Positions 15,449-26,852 of a DNA stretch of 64,000 nt are shown in pieces. The stretch's first letter is position 1; each line of letters starts with the position of its first letter. The DNA lies in the NCBI GenBank assembly GCA_038093975.1, contig JBBPTG010000056.1:62001-126000 (forward strand), written 5' to 3'. A program made the translations under genes and the position numbers. This DNA is from Chalciporus piperatus. Lineage: Eukaryota > Basidiomycota > Agaricomycetes > Boletales > Boletaceae. The notes beneath the pieces are model-generated. The model was not told the origin of the DNA. It worked only from the letters and a program-made list of their open reading frames with translations, and did no database searches.

Positions 15449-16013
15449 ATGCTTCCAGCAAGGCGAAACAAGATCGACATCAGCGTGAGTACCGCCTCAT
15501 CACGCATCTCCACGGATGATCTAACCAACGCTTCAGAAAATGTCGGAGGAGGAGCAGAAGCTCTTCCGACTCTATGGCAAACTACCGACACACAAGAACA
15601 TCCTGACCAAGATGCAAAAGGTCTGTCGCCGCACCCGCCGTTGCTATATCACCATCGGTCCGCTGAGAGCACAATTGTATCCAGGATCGTAAATACTTTG
15701 ATTCCGGTGACTACGCATTGTCAAAGGCGGGTGTTGCTCCACAAAACACCGTCGGCACCGCTATCCCCAATCCGGAGAAGTATGTACGCCTTGCACTCTT
15801 ATCCCTCCCATCGTTCACCGCTTTTTGTCATACATCAGCATTCCCCATGCATCATCGCCACCGACTACGCATCAAGGCGGTCTGTCCGTATCGCCAACGA
15901 ACACCCTGAGTGCTGCCGCCCGAGAAAGTTCGTTAGCTCAGTCAGAAAGTGACACGAATACGAAAGACAAGGAATTCAACGGCCTCGCAGACAAGGAAGA
16001 CAAAGAGGCATAG
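15449..16013 (+). CDS. IGO1: Endosulfine / ARPP19 family protein (Igo1-like)
   Basis: Small phosphoprotein that, after phosphorylation by Greatwall/Rim15 kinase, inhibits PP2A-B55. It links TORC1/nutrient signals to mitotic entry or quiescence. The first exon encodes MLPARRNKIDIS. A second exon starting near 15537 gives KMSEEEQKLFRLYGKLPTHK and a third gives RKYFDSGDYALSKAG, the family signature FDSGDY with the kinase-target serine. The last exon encodes NIPHASSPPTTHQ and a Ser/Thr-rich tail ending at 16013. The spliced protein is about 120 residues, normal for the family. Three introns have clear GT...AG ends. The start is ATG at 15449; an apparent frame beginning nine bases earlier uses TTG and is not needed. 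Confidence 0.92.
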
Positions 16014-16387
16014 AATCTCCCTCTTTGAATTCGATCCTTCTCGCTTTCTCTTCCAGACTTTTTGTTGTTCACTATTCCCGCTGTCCTTGGCATATCTGTC
16101 TGTGGTCCCAACCCCCATGCCCATTCCGTCTGGTTTATGAATCTGATGTAGCGACTGCCTGATGACTTGTTCTTCACAGTCACCGTAACACTATAATACT
16201 GTCTTGACTCTGTATTATCACCACCTCGGTTTAACATGCACATGCAATCACTCTAATATATCATGTTTAACTCGATCTCGTTGCCTTTGTCCACTTGTCG
16301 CGTCTGTGGCGAATAGACACCGTGACCCCAAACGCGTGGGTGTGATTGCAGACGCGCCTCTGCTCCTACATTCAACGCTCAACATCA
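16014..16387. other. Intergenic region, endosulfine to POL12
   Basis: About 370 bp holding the T- and C-rich 3' flank of endosulfine (16020-16110) and the POL12 promoter. No coding sequence recognised. Confidence 0.45.
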
Positions 16388-18596
16388 TGTCAACTGATAC
16401 ATACCGCAGCGAGATCGCTCGACACTTTAGCGAGGCAGTAGCTGCAGATGATGCCTTGGTTAATGAATGTGAGCACTTCCGATTCATGATCAGCTTTGCA
16501 GCCACCTACGCGTCTTCCTGCTCAGGCATGGGCATGTGTAGAATGTACAACATCACCGTAGAAGACCTCTCGTACAAATGGCAAGCACTATCATATTCAA
16601 CATCAAAAACCCTCAGTATATTCACGCTCAAGTCCGTTCCTGACCTCAAGGCAAGGCTGCAGCAAGAGTTGGGAAGACTCAATGCTGTCAAGCAAGAAGG
16701 GCCGTCGCGTAATGCGGCTAGTATCGGTGTTGGAAGATGGAGAGGGAGGGGTGGTGCGTCTGGTGCGTCTGCGAGGGCATCAAATACGGGGGGTCCTGGT
16801 GCACCTTTGAACGTCGGCCCATTGCGACCCAGCATGGTCAAGTTGGAGCCTGCAGGACCCAGCAGAGTCGTGTTTGATGGCCCAAGGACGCAGTCTCTGT
16901 CGAGTCGAGCTTGTGAGCTCATCATCACTCGGGTGCGTGTGTCAAAGCTAATCGTGCTGAGATGCCAGATCGATACATGTACGAGAAAGTTTCGGAGAGG
17001 AGCGAGGGCGAGTCAATGTCACTTAACATCCATTCGACGAATTGACCATACAACTAGTTTTGGATGATCGCATTGACGAGTTCGCGGAGCTTATCCAGAG
17101 GCACTATAATGTAGACGAACTTGCTGATCCCAACGCTGCCACAGAAGTATGTATAGAGTACTCAAGGGAGCATCTAACTGATGTTTGCACCCAGGAAACA
17201 ACCACGGTCGTCGGGCGAATAGTCCTTGACGCAGAAACAGCAGCAACAGGGGCAAAACTCAACGACTCATCCTTGGTCCTAGAATCGTCGCGGATGATGG
17301 GATCCGGCGTTCGCGTTCCAATACGTCTGACCCCAGAAACCAAATTACGAGGTGGAATCAAAGGCCTCGGTGGATTAAGCTTGTTCCCGGGTGCGATCGT
17401 CGCCTTGCGAGGTCGCAATGGTGGAGGCGGGTTTTTCCTTGTGAAAGAACTGCTGGCGGTACTTGATATTCCCTTCATTTCTGAAACCCTTTGCAGTACT
17501 AACTGACTTAGTTGCCTTCGATCAAAGCGCCTTCTCCACTCCCAACCGATGCCAATGCTGACTTTTCTGTGTGCATTGCATGTGGACCATTCAGTTCGGA
17601 CTCTGACTTGGAATATAAACCATGGACGAGCCTACTCGCGACCTTGAAAACAACTAAACCTGCTGTGGTACTTCTTGTGAGCCGATCCTTGTTTATTCCT
17701 CCTGGAGCGATCTCATTCTCATAATTCGCAAACTAGCTCGGTCCGTTTGTTGACGCGACTAACTCGCGGATCAAGGATGGCGATATCGATGAAACACCTA
17801 AACAGCTATTTCACCGGCAGTTTAGCGACAACTTCAAAGACTTCTTGCTTCAATCGCCAGGAAGCATCGTAGTCCTCGTTCCAAGTATCAATGATATTCT
17901 GAGTGACCACGCTGTCTTCCCACAATGCGAGCTGCCTGCCGAATTCAGCGCCGACCCAGTGAGTATGGCCGAAGCTGCGAATAGCCAAGGTCATTATTGA
18001 CTCCTTTCACAGCGTATACGTCTGCTTCCGAATCCCTGCCGATTTGCTGTCAATGGAGTTGTATTTGCAGTGACGAGCGTCGATACCCTATTCCATCTTG
18101 GGAAAGAAGAATTTTTCAGACCAACACCAGAAGTCGATCCAATCACTCCAGCATCTGAACCAGCTACGGATCGCATGTCCAATCTTGCACGTAACATTTT
18201 CCAACAGAGAAGGTCGGCCACAAGTCCCGTTGAGTCTGACAGACGTATTGATCCCACCAAACAGCTTCTATTTGAGCTTCCCCGTTCCCCTCGACGTCGC
18301 GCATGAAGTCAATCTTGACGTCACGCATTCGGAAGGGATCAAGTTAATTGAGAGCGAGGACGAGTCTGCTCCCGATGTGCTCATTCTCCCCAGCCGTTTG
18401 AAACAATTCTCGAGGGTGAGTACTCGACTTCATGTTTGCACTTTGAGCTGAGCATTCCCTCCAGTTTGTGGACAACACACTTGTCGTTAACCCTTCGTTT
18501 CTGTCCAAGAGTATCTACGCCACATTAGCATACTCGGGTAAAGGATCGGGTCTAGCCAAAGATCGTATCACAGCAGATTTACCGAGAATTTCATAG
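16388..18596 (+). CDS. POL12: DNA polymerase alpha-primase subunit B (Pol12/POLA2)
   Basis: Regulatory subunit of DNA polymerase alpha-primase in the nucleus, linking primer synthesis to telomere and replisome factors. The N-terminus (MSTDTYRSEIARHFSEA) forms the helical domain, followed by a Gly/Arg-rich linker (GRWRGRGGASGASARA). The OB-fold part starts at VVGRIVLDAE and MMGSGVRVPI and continues through FFLVKELLA. The inactive phosphoesterase part carries IACGPFSS, LGPFVDATNSRIKDGDI, VVLVPSINDILSD, RIRLLPNPCRFAVNGVVFAV and the terminal LILPSRLKQFSRFVDNTLVV. Eight or so short introns are required. The segment DDAL.NEC near 16440-16510 contains the first intron. The last exon ends in DLPRIS at 18596. 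All subfamily landmarks are in order, so the gene looks intact. Confidence 0.9.
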
Positions 18597-18943
18597 ATAT
18601 TATTCCGTTCCATTTCCCCGTGCACGGCCTTCGTCGTCACTGCCTACTACACCGTGGCATCCCCATTAACTAGCTTTGAATCTGATGCGGCCAAAACGTG
18701 CCGCGGTGTGAGTAGACGGCGTGGCAAGGCCTCTCGAGTCTCCTGTTGCCATCTTGGTTGTGATGCTGATGACAGACAGGCATGACAGCGTTGTACATGT
18801 GTTCACCAGCCTGAGGCACCGGGTGTCAAGATGATTTTCTACTGCACTCTGGGGCACTCATAAGAACAGGGATGTCCGGGAATATCTAGATTATCCCCCA
18901 TCAAGCGCTTTCACCACCCAACCACTCCTTTTAGACAGAGGTC
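18597..18943. other. Intergenic region, POL12 to secreted-protein gene
   Basis: About 350 bp. Short antisense frames (for example 18666-18857) have no family features. It presumably contains the promoter of the secreted-protein gene; no obvious TATA box was seen. Confidence 0.4.
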
Positions 18944-20274
18944 ATGTTGCAAGCACTCGTTTCCTTGTGCGCTGTCGGTGCTGCTTTGGCCCTCCCGACC
19001 AGTATGGTCTCTCGACAACTTCCACCGGGACTCGATGGTCCTTCTTCCATCTCGTGTCTTTCCCTTCGGAACAGCTGCAATGCAACCACCGTGGACCTCA
19101 GCAACTTCTACAACTATACTGCGTGCATCATGCTCACAACCTGCTCGCAAGCAGTCGCGAACCCTGTTCAAGTTCTCCAATCCAGCGGAGCTCCGGTCAA
19201 CCAACCCCGTCTTACTGAGGAGGTGGGTTGAATTTTCAAGATATACTTCAATGAACTTCCTTATCTTTTCCAGACCTTCTACTCCATGTCCAACGGCAAC
19301 CCGTACATGACCCAGCAGAATTACGTTGATGCTTACTATGGTGCAATCGCGGCTACCCCCAACGGTGCATACCCTGACAGGTAGGCATGATTTTGATGCC
19401 AGTGTCGTGTTGACAAGAGACTGAGACACCCTTCAACTAAGCGTCCAGTACATCGTTGACCAGTGGCAAACTATTGCTGCATGGACTGGCTCCTGTGACA
19501 CATCGAACATCCCCTACAGTAACTTCGCGGTACGAATGAATGGCTACTAATCCTGATGGTTTACAGCTGACACTTCTGCAGGATTGGTTGGAGTATTCGT
19601 CGACTCCAGGTGTCTGTCCTGCTGTCCAGTCCTGCGATGCAACGCTGGCAGCTACAGTTAAACCTTGTGTCCCGCAACCGATCACTGACAACGGATCATG
19701 TGCGGAGATTGTGAGGGAATGCGAACTCTGGGTCACCAGGGGCCTGTTCCAAAATGAATACTGCGTCCTCGCAAGCTTCTGCTACGCTCGGAGCAACACG
19801 GATATTCTCCTCGAATATTTGTACCCCTCTTATACCCCTCATATTCCTACCACGTCCGAGGAAGCTAGGCTTTCAGAGGCAGTTTTCTACAACATGACTG
19901 GTGGCGCGGCGACGATGTCGCAGCAGAACGCAATCGATGCTTACTACAGTGCCTTGGTATGATACCAATTCCTTCCACGGCGAGACATTGCTAAACTGAT
20001 GCTAGACTGGAACGTGGATCTCTTTGGGTGGACCTTTCGGAGCTCAGACACCGTCGCAGACCAACAACGATGGACCATACCCAACGTCGTGCGTAACAGT
20101 TTCGAAGGTCGATCATGAACTAACCTCGCCTCCCCCAGTACTCAATATGTGATCGATTTGTGGGCCATTATCAGCGCCTGGACCGGATTATGCGACACGC
20201 GCGAGATCCCCTACTCTAACCTTGCTGATTACCTCTCGTATGCTGCTGGGAGTGGTTACCACCCGACCTGCTAA
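18944..20274 (+). CDS. Secreted cysteine-rich protein built from two tandem repeats
   Basis: No named family recognised. The start encodes a classical signal peptide (MLQALVSLCAVGAALA, cleavage predicted near residue 16-19). The mature protein consists of two copies of a cysteine-rich module of about 150-180 residues. Copy one contains YMTQQNYVDAYYGAIA and YIVDQWQTIAAWTGSCDTS, then IPYSNFADWLEY. Copy two contains TMSQQNAIDAYYSAL and YVIDLWAIISAWTGLCDTR, then IPYSNLADYLSY. Conserved cysteines recur in CXXXC-like spacing (PSSISCLSLRNSCNATTVD against CPAVQSCDATLA). Four or five short introns interrupt it. The protein ends in YHPTC. It has no catalytic motif; candidate roles are cell-wall or extracellular interaction, including effector-like function, but this is inference. 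Confidence 0.75.
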
Positions 20275-20661
20275 TTCTCTCTGCGACTATTTCTCTGTTT
20301 ACCGTGACTGAGCAACCAACTTGCTCAGCACCTGTCGTTACTTGCTCCTTTGTTTCGGACTAGTTATCTTCGGACTAACGAACGATATCAGAATGGACTA
20401 TTGACTCTTGTTCGTACTGGTCTCACTGTTGTAGTTACTTTCTCGCCTTGTATCTGCGATTGTGTATGCACGGTGGAATGGTGGCTTCATAATTCTGAGT
20501 GAAATCTGCAAGCACTGGCAGGCGAGTAGCTTGACGGCTCTCTAAGGCGCGTTTGATCACACTGGTTTGGGGGATGTAACTAGATGGCTTCAAGTTCCGT
20601 GTTCACAACTTTGTTACAACTGTAAATGCCTCCTCACTCAGTGTGACGACATATTCCGAGC
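20275..20661. other. Convergent 3' intergenic region
   Basis: About 390 bp between two converging genes. It contains pyrimidine-rich 3' flank (20276-20460). No coding sequence recognised. Confidence 0.45.
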
Positions 20662-21878
20662 CTACGCATCTTTGAATGCATCCCCTATTGCCTTTGTTGC
20701 ATCTGCGACCATGACCCTCGCTTTAGCCAATACCCCGTCCATTCCTAATGTCTGGTGCGGAACCGCTTCGTATACCTTGGTCTCCACCTTGACGCCCAGA
20801 GTTCTCAATTTCTCCCCATACGCAATACCCTCGTCTCTCAGTATATCCATTTCGCAGACTCCGACCCACGTAGGAGGAGATTTGGCCAGGAGATATTCGG
20901 GTGCAAAGATAGGGGAGTTATCCCACTTTGCCCATGTCGTGTGATCCGGAAGGTAATTGTGACGGAACCACATCATGCGACCTGTGCTGAGCCATACAGT
21001 ATCTTTCATTTCCTTCCAAGAAGGGTATACATCTCCGGAGTCGGACGCCGTATTGTCTGTGACTACAGTCGGTGTGAGTCGTCGGATAGTAGCTAAACAG
21101 CTTGAAAGGGGCTCACCGGGCACGACGAGGAGCTGGAATATGATAGGTATTGGAGGGTTCAGCTCTTGAGCCTTGAGTGAAACGATGGCTGCGAGGTTTC
21201 CACCACTGTAGAACGTGAATAACTCGGATGCACACGATCTTTGACTGGAAAAAGACCATACCTCGACGAACCACCGACGGCAATCTTGTTCACGTTTGCG
21301 TTCAGCTCCGATTTGCCCTTTTGATGGATCCATTTGACGGCATCAACCGCGTCGATCACCGCAGCCGGGTAAGGATTCTCAGGGGCCAAGCGGTAGTCGA
21401 GGCATATGGCGAGACAATTATTTTCTGTTGGCAGCTTGTGAGGTGAGGTGAGGAGACGCGGACAGTCGGCAACTTACCCTTACACTGACGGGCGACGAAC
21501 GACGCTTGTGTGTCCAAGCTACCGAGTGTCCAGCCACCTTGGAGATTGGATCGAGTGAGTCGGAACTAATAGCAACGAGGCATGAAACCAACCTCCATGA
21601 ATATAAAGAAAGACAGGCCAACCCTCAGGGGGTGCTGCACCCTCGGGCGTATACACGCGAATCTTGCAATTCTCCAATGCGATGTCCCTCACGGAACCTA
21701 CCTTGACTATCGGAGAGCTCCCTGGGACGACGGGAAGCTTGCGGATATCGGGGTGCCATGGGATCGTATGAGGGGGAACGACAAATGCGGTGTGTTTGTT
21801 GTGGAACTCGGCGTACTCGGGGTCGAGGCGGGGGAGGATGTCAGGATGAATGGGTTGGTGCACTATCGCTTCAGACAT
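20662..21878 (-). CDS. Alpha/beta hydrolase, hormone-sensitive-lipase-type esterase, copy 1
   Basis: Likely carboxylesterase of the HSL (group IV lipase) family, acting on small acyl esters. The start at 21878 gives MSEAIVHQPIHPDILPRLDP. The oxyanion-hole motif HGG follows VFLYIHGG, and an intron links it to WTLGSLDTQASFVARQ. CLAICLDYRLAPENPYPA is the typical family segment. The nucleophile motif GGSSSGGN is split by an intron (VGGSS near 21260, SGGNLAAI near 21200). The acid is in CEMDILRDEG and the histidine in AVPHQ, so the triad appears complete. The protein has about 340 residues and four or five introns and no signal peptide, so it is probably intracellular. A close tandem copy lies directly upstream (22220-23449). 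The natural substrate cannot be read from the sequence. Confidence 0.85.
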
Positions 21879-22219
21879 GGTGTCAAAGCGGGGGGGCGAT
21901 TCTATCCATCGACACACATTTATCACTCACTTATATGTATGAGTCCTAGGAGCGTACACATGACACGGTTTAAAATTGGGGACGGCGTCTGTCGTCACCA
22001 ACTGCCCAAGCCTGGGTCAACCCGCCAACTACTCGCACTGGAGTTGGTAAGCCCCGGTACATCAGTATCCCCTTCAGCGTAGACGAATGGCCGTGTGTCA
22101 CTTACGTCGACTAGATGCAAATGAGCGGGAACTACAGACTGGAATCACATAACCTTTCGCTGAAATTCATCTACTAGTAGTCACCGAACTACCGAGGACT
22201 ACTGTGACTTGCGGGGAAC
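21879..22219. other. Spacer between the hydrolase copies
   Basis: About 340 bp containing the promoter of copy 1. A TATA-like ATATAAG on the minus strand lies near 21937-21943, about 60 bp before the start. The 3' flank of copy 2 occupies the rest. No coding sequence recognised. Confidence 0.45.
21937..21943 (-). promoter_or_regulatory. TATA-like element of hydrolase copy 1
   Basis: The minus-strand sequence CATACATATAAGTGAG is matched by a similar CTCATATAAGTATG about 45-50 bp before the start of hydrolase copy 2, so the core-promoter arrangement seems shared by the duplicates. Confidence 0.35.
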
Positions 22220-23449
22220 TCACGCATTCTTGAACGCATCCCCTAGTGCCTTGGTGATATCCGCCACCATGATCTTCGCTTTGGCCATAACCCCATCCAT
22301 AGCCTGTACCTGATGTGGAGCACCCTCATATACCTTGGTCTCCACCTTGACTCCCAAGGATCTCAACTTCTCCCCATAGGCGATACCCTCGTCCCTCAGT
22401 ATATCCATTTCGCTGACTGCTATGAAGGCAGGAGGAGCGTTGGCCAGAAGCGATTCCGGGGCAAATATTGGGGAGCTTTCCCAGTTCGTCCAAGTCGTGC
22501 GATCCGGAAGGTAATTGTGACGGAACCACATCATGCGACCTGTGCTGAGCCATACAGTATCTTTCATTTCTTTCCAAGAAGGGTATACGTCTCCGGAATC
22601 GGAAGCGGTGTTGTCAATGACTACAGTCACGCGGTGAGTCATGTGAGACGTCGAGGACACGAGACCGATATCGACTCACCTGGTACAATGAGGAGCTGGA
22701 ATATGATAGGGATGGGGGGATTCAGCTCTTGAGCCTTAAGCGAAACAATCGCTGCGAGGTTTCCACCGCTACAGGATATCAGTGACTCTGATTGATACGT
22801 GTTCACAAAGAAACGGTACCTAGACGCGCCTCCGACGGCGATCTTGTTCACGTTTGCGTTCAGTTCTGTCTTCCCATTTTGATGGATCCATTTAAGAGCG
22901 TCGATCGCGTCTATCACCGCAGCTGGGTAAGGATTCTCAGGAGCTAAGCGATAGTCGAGGCATATGGTGAGGCAGTTGTGCTCTGTTCGTAGCGTTCAGG
23001 ATGAGGTGCGGAAGGTGCGGAAGAGCGACGAATTACCCTTGGTTTGACGTGAGGCGTAGGAGGCCCCCGTGTCCAAGTTACCGAACGTCCAACCACCTGA
23101 AAGTCAGGGAGAACGACATTTATCAGACGGGGCGATGGACATGGCGAAGCTGAATGCGGGACCGACCTCCATGTATGGAAAGATACACAGGCCAACCTTC
23201 AGAGGGTGGGGCACCCTCAGGTGTATATACGCGGATCTTGCAATTCTGAACTGTTATATCCCTAATGGACCCTACCTCAACCGCGGGTGATTCACCGCTG
23301 AAGACAAAAACGTTTCGGACATCGGGGTTCCATGGGATGGTATGAGGGGGAACGATGTGCGCAACGTGTTTGTTGTGATACTCGGCGTACTCGGGATCGA
23401 GGCGGGAAATAATACTTGGATGGATGGGTTGGTGGACTGTTCCTGCCAT
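22220..23449 (-). CDS. Alpha/beta hydrolase, hormone-sensitive-lipase-type esterase, copy 2
   Basis: Tandem paralogue of the neighbouring esterase. The start at 23449 gives MAGTVHQPIHPSIISRLDP. HGG follows VYLSIHGG; RTFGNLDTGASYASRQTK and CLTICLDYRLAPENPYPA come next. The nucleophile motif is VGGASSGGN, split by an intron. The acid lies in SEMDILRDEG and the histidine in GAPHQ. The protein is of similar length to copy 1 and keeps the intron positions. Nucleotide identity with copy 1 is uneven: the stretch 22500-22620 is nearly identical to 20940-21060, while the first exon and the C-terminal tail are more divergent. This pattern suggests a recent duplication or local gene conversion. The gene is divergent from CWF19 with about 340 bp between starts. 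Confidence 0.85.
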
Positions 23450-23792
23450 GGTGTATGAGACGAGGGGACACTTGACGCGTATCATGGATCACATACTTAT
23501 ATGAGGGAGAGGGGACACATGACTCAGGGACAAGCTGCATACCAATGTCACTGAGTTTCTGACAGACAATGGCCCGGTCCCCGGTACGTACTCCCGAGGC
23601 CTAGTGGAGGGTGAACGACTGTCTTCACCGAATCTTGGGTCTGCCTGGCATTGCCTGCTCGTAGTAGGGAGACCGGCCCGGGCGTCATGTTTACTCCCTT
23701 TTGGGCGTTTCTGAAGCAGAATTACTCGATTAAGCAAGTATCTGGGATAATGACGTTGGGGTCGGTGAATTTGCGCGAAACTCGAGTTCACC
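23450..23792. other. Divergent promoter region, hydrolase copy 2 and CWF19
   Basis: About 340 bp. It contains a TATA-like CATATAAG for the hydrolase on the minus strand near 23496-23503 and one copy of a 26 bp repeat (23602-23627). No coding sequence recognised. Confidence 0.45.
23602..23627. repeat. 26 bp dispersed repeat, copy A
   Basis: The 26 bp beginning TAGTGGAGGGTGAACGACTG and ending TCTTCA is repeated exactly and in the same orientation at 36384-36409. Flanks do not match over any long stretch. It may be a remnant of a mobile element or a shared regulatory block. Confidence 0.6.
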
Positions 23793-26628
23793 ATGGGCAA
23801 CGATGGCGAGAAACGGTCGTCGAAGAGCAAGCGCAGAAGGGATAGAGACGGCGATCACAGCTCAGAGAAAAGGCACAAGTCAGCACACAGAGACAAGTCC
23901 AGCAAGAAACACAGTCGCACCGCTGCAGACTCAGTACATATCACCGACGATGACCCAAATGACGATGACATGTGGGTAGAGAAGAACATCGACCTCGACG
24001 GCGAACTGGTGAGTAACTTCCTGTTCCTTTGTGGTACTTACCCACCTCTGTTTGCGTAGCTTCTTGCAAAAGACATACCTACTGCAGAGAGTCTCAAATT
24101 GACCTCTCACTCACAGCCATCCGAGAAGGACCCACCCCTCCCTCCAAGTTTGAGCACCGAATCCAAGTTACAGCGCGACGAGTGGATGCTGTTGCCACCT
24201 TCAGACGCCTCGCTCCCTCCTAGTTCATCGCGCCCACTTGAACAACAATTCCCCACCACCGATGACACTTATGCGGATGGATACGGAGAGTCTTCTACTG
24301 GTACGCGAACGCTTGGTGATGGCGTTGACTTTTTCTCGTCACTTGGTACAGAGAAGAAGCGCAAGCCACAGCCAGACAAGGCAGACCCAGACAAGGTATT
24401 TAAACTCCCCCTCGCTCGGAGCCACACTCACAAGCTTTCGCGCAGCCAAAGGTCAGTTCTCGGGAACTGAACACAGAGCTCCGAGAAGGCCGCAGCGTGG
24501 ATGACACTGCCCCACTCCCACCTCCAAAATCCATTACTCCTGGTGGGCCAGGGTCCAGTTGGCGCATGATGCGTCTCCGCCGAGTCTATGAAACCGTCGA
24601 GGAGGAAAACCGTCCTGTAGAAGAAGTAGCCCTCGAGCGCTTCGGCACGATGCAGGCGTTCGATGAGGCCAAGGAGGAGCGCCGCATTTTAGATGAACGA
24701 GAAGGTAGACGCAGCGCGCAGAAACCAACCAATCAGAAAGGAAAGAGTCGCGACATGGCAGGCGAGAAACGATTCATGTTCACAGACATCGGTGCTAGCG
24801 GCGCATCCAGTCGCAGCTCGGCGTTCCGTCGACCAACCACCGCTGAGAACAGCCCCGCGACGCCGTCTCCTGCTTCTGTATTGACTCAGACACCAGCAGA
24901 CCGTCGACCTGACTCACTGCGGTTACCCTCACAGGCAGCATCGACGCTCGCTCAATCGCATACACCTATTCCCAGTGTCATGACACCTCCCGTAGCTGCT
25001 ACTTCCACCAAGCATGCAGTGTCACCTTCTGCCTTGAACAAACTCCAAGCCAAAGTTCTGCGCGCAAAACTGATGAATGCTCCAAATGCTGCAGAACTTG
25101 AGCAAGAATACGAGGAAGAAATGCGAAAGGCCCATGGCGAACCCGGTCAACCAATCGTACGAACAAAGATGGAGGTACTACCCACTCTAGATGCTCGTGG
25201 ACGTTTGTATGATGTCGGACACGGCAAAGACGATACGGAACTACTTCCAGGTAATCGCAAGAAGAAAGAGAAGGTCCGTTTTTGTCCCGTTCTATGTTGC
25301 GGTCTCGCTCAATTGAACATTTCCAGTTCGAAACCCGCGATCCGAAGACCGGGGAAGTCGTGCGCTACAATGCTGACGACGATCAACTTACCCTTGGAGA
25401 GCTGTTGCGCCAAGAGCGTTTCGGAGCAGGCATCTCAGACCAAAAAGACTTGGATGCACAATATGCCAAGGCCATCATGGGTGATGGTAAATTCCAGGTC
25501 GGTCCTCTCCGTGCAAGCGTTTCGAACATGTTACTTACGAATTTCTAGAACGACCTCGATTACATCGATGATAATGCCGAGCGTCTCGGAAGGCAAAAGA
25601 TGCGCTCTGATGCCATGAAACGCCAATTCGCGATTCATGGTATAGTTTTCACATTGTGGCATAAGCCTGCTCTCAACATCTGCCTTTTTCTCACTAGACT
25701 ATAAACGCACTCAGAAAGCATTGGCTACGTGTCAGTTCTGCTATGGGGAAGACGACTCGGCCCCAAAAGCACCTGTCATAGCAATGGGCACCCGAGTCTA
25801 TCTATCGTGCACTATGACCGAGGAATTGTTGGATGGACATTGCCTCATCGTGCCCATTCAGCATCATCTATCAATTCTCGAAGCCGATGACGATGTTTGG
25901 GACGAAGTCCGGGTACGTATCCTCTCATCGCCATACCGAAGAAAAAGCTAATGTCAAGTACCTGCAGAATTTTATGAAGAGCCTCATGAAGATGTTTACG
26001 GACGAAGACAAGGGGGTCGTCTTTTACGAGACCGTGATTAGTCTCAAATGGCAAAAACACACGTGCATCGAGTGTGTCCCTCTCCCTTGGGCACAGTACG
26101 ATGTCATTCCGCAATACTTCAAGGTATCGTTGTCTCAGTTGGTTCATGTCCTTCCGAAGACTGAAGGCCGAGTAGGAATCTATTCTAGCATCCGAGGCTG
26201 AATGGTCGCAACACAAAAAAGTTATCGATTTCTCTGCACGCCCGGGAGGATTCCGACGTGCGATGGTCCCCAATTTACCCTACTTCATGGTGCAGTTTGA
26301 CCACAAAGGCGAACGGGGATACGGACACGTCATCGAAGGAACTGGGGAATCCGCAGCACTTGGGGAGGAAGATGGTGCGCTCGACGAGGGAGAGAAAGGG
26401 GGTGGTGATTTCCCCAAGTAAGCAACACCCTCCTGGATCTGCATGACCATCGCTTTGACCATCAGCCATAGATACTTCGCGGGAGAGATTATTGGCAACG
26501 TGATGGATGTTGAGCCAAGGCGCTGGATGCGGCCCCGAAAGGTGGATTACCGACATCATAAAGATCGGATAGCCGACTTCAAGAAGAAGTATGACAAATT
26601 CGATTGGACTGGGTTGATTGGCAACTAA
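23793..26628 (+). CDS. CWF19: Spliceosome-associated protein Cwf19 (CWF19L2-like)
   Basis: Nuclear protein associated with the late and intron-lariat spliceosome. The N-terminus is highly basic and Lys/Ser/Arg-rich (KRSSKSKRRRDRDGDHSSEK), typical of a nuclear localising, disordered tail. The middle has RMMRLRRVYETVEEENRP and a helical charged part. The CwfJ C-terminal domain 1, a HIT-like fold, covers ATCQFCYGED, GTRVYLSCT and GHCLIVPIQHHLSILEADDD, then VFYETVISLKWQKHTCIE. CwfJ domain 2 covers YFKASEAEWSQHKKVIDFS, PYFMVQFDHKGERGYGHVIE and the terminal KFDWTGLIGN. About nine introns are required. Start ATG at 23793 has context caccATGg. The total length is about 750 residues. Confidence 0.9.
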
Positions 26629-26852
26629 ACGCTTGCTTGTCCCATGGTATGATCTTGTATGATGTTGGATCAATGTTGTTTCGTTTGTATATTATCTAGA
26701 CTGTCGATGCCCGCCGTGTTTACGTTATGGATGAATGCCATTTGATCGTGGATAGAATTGGCTTCAAGCTCGCTCTGAAGTCCCGACATTTCCAACGGTC
26801 AAGGGTTAGGATGAAAACAACTTTGACATCGTTAGTCTATGAGTTCAAAGTC

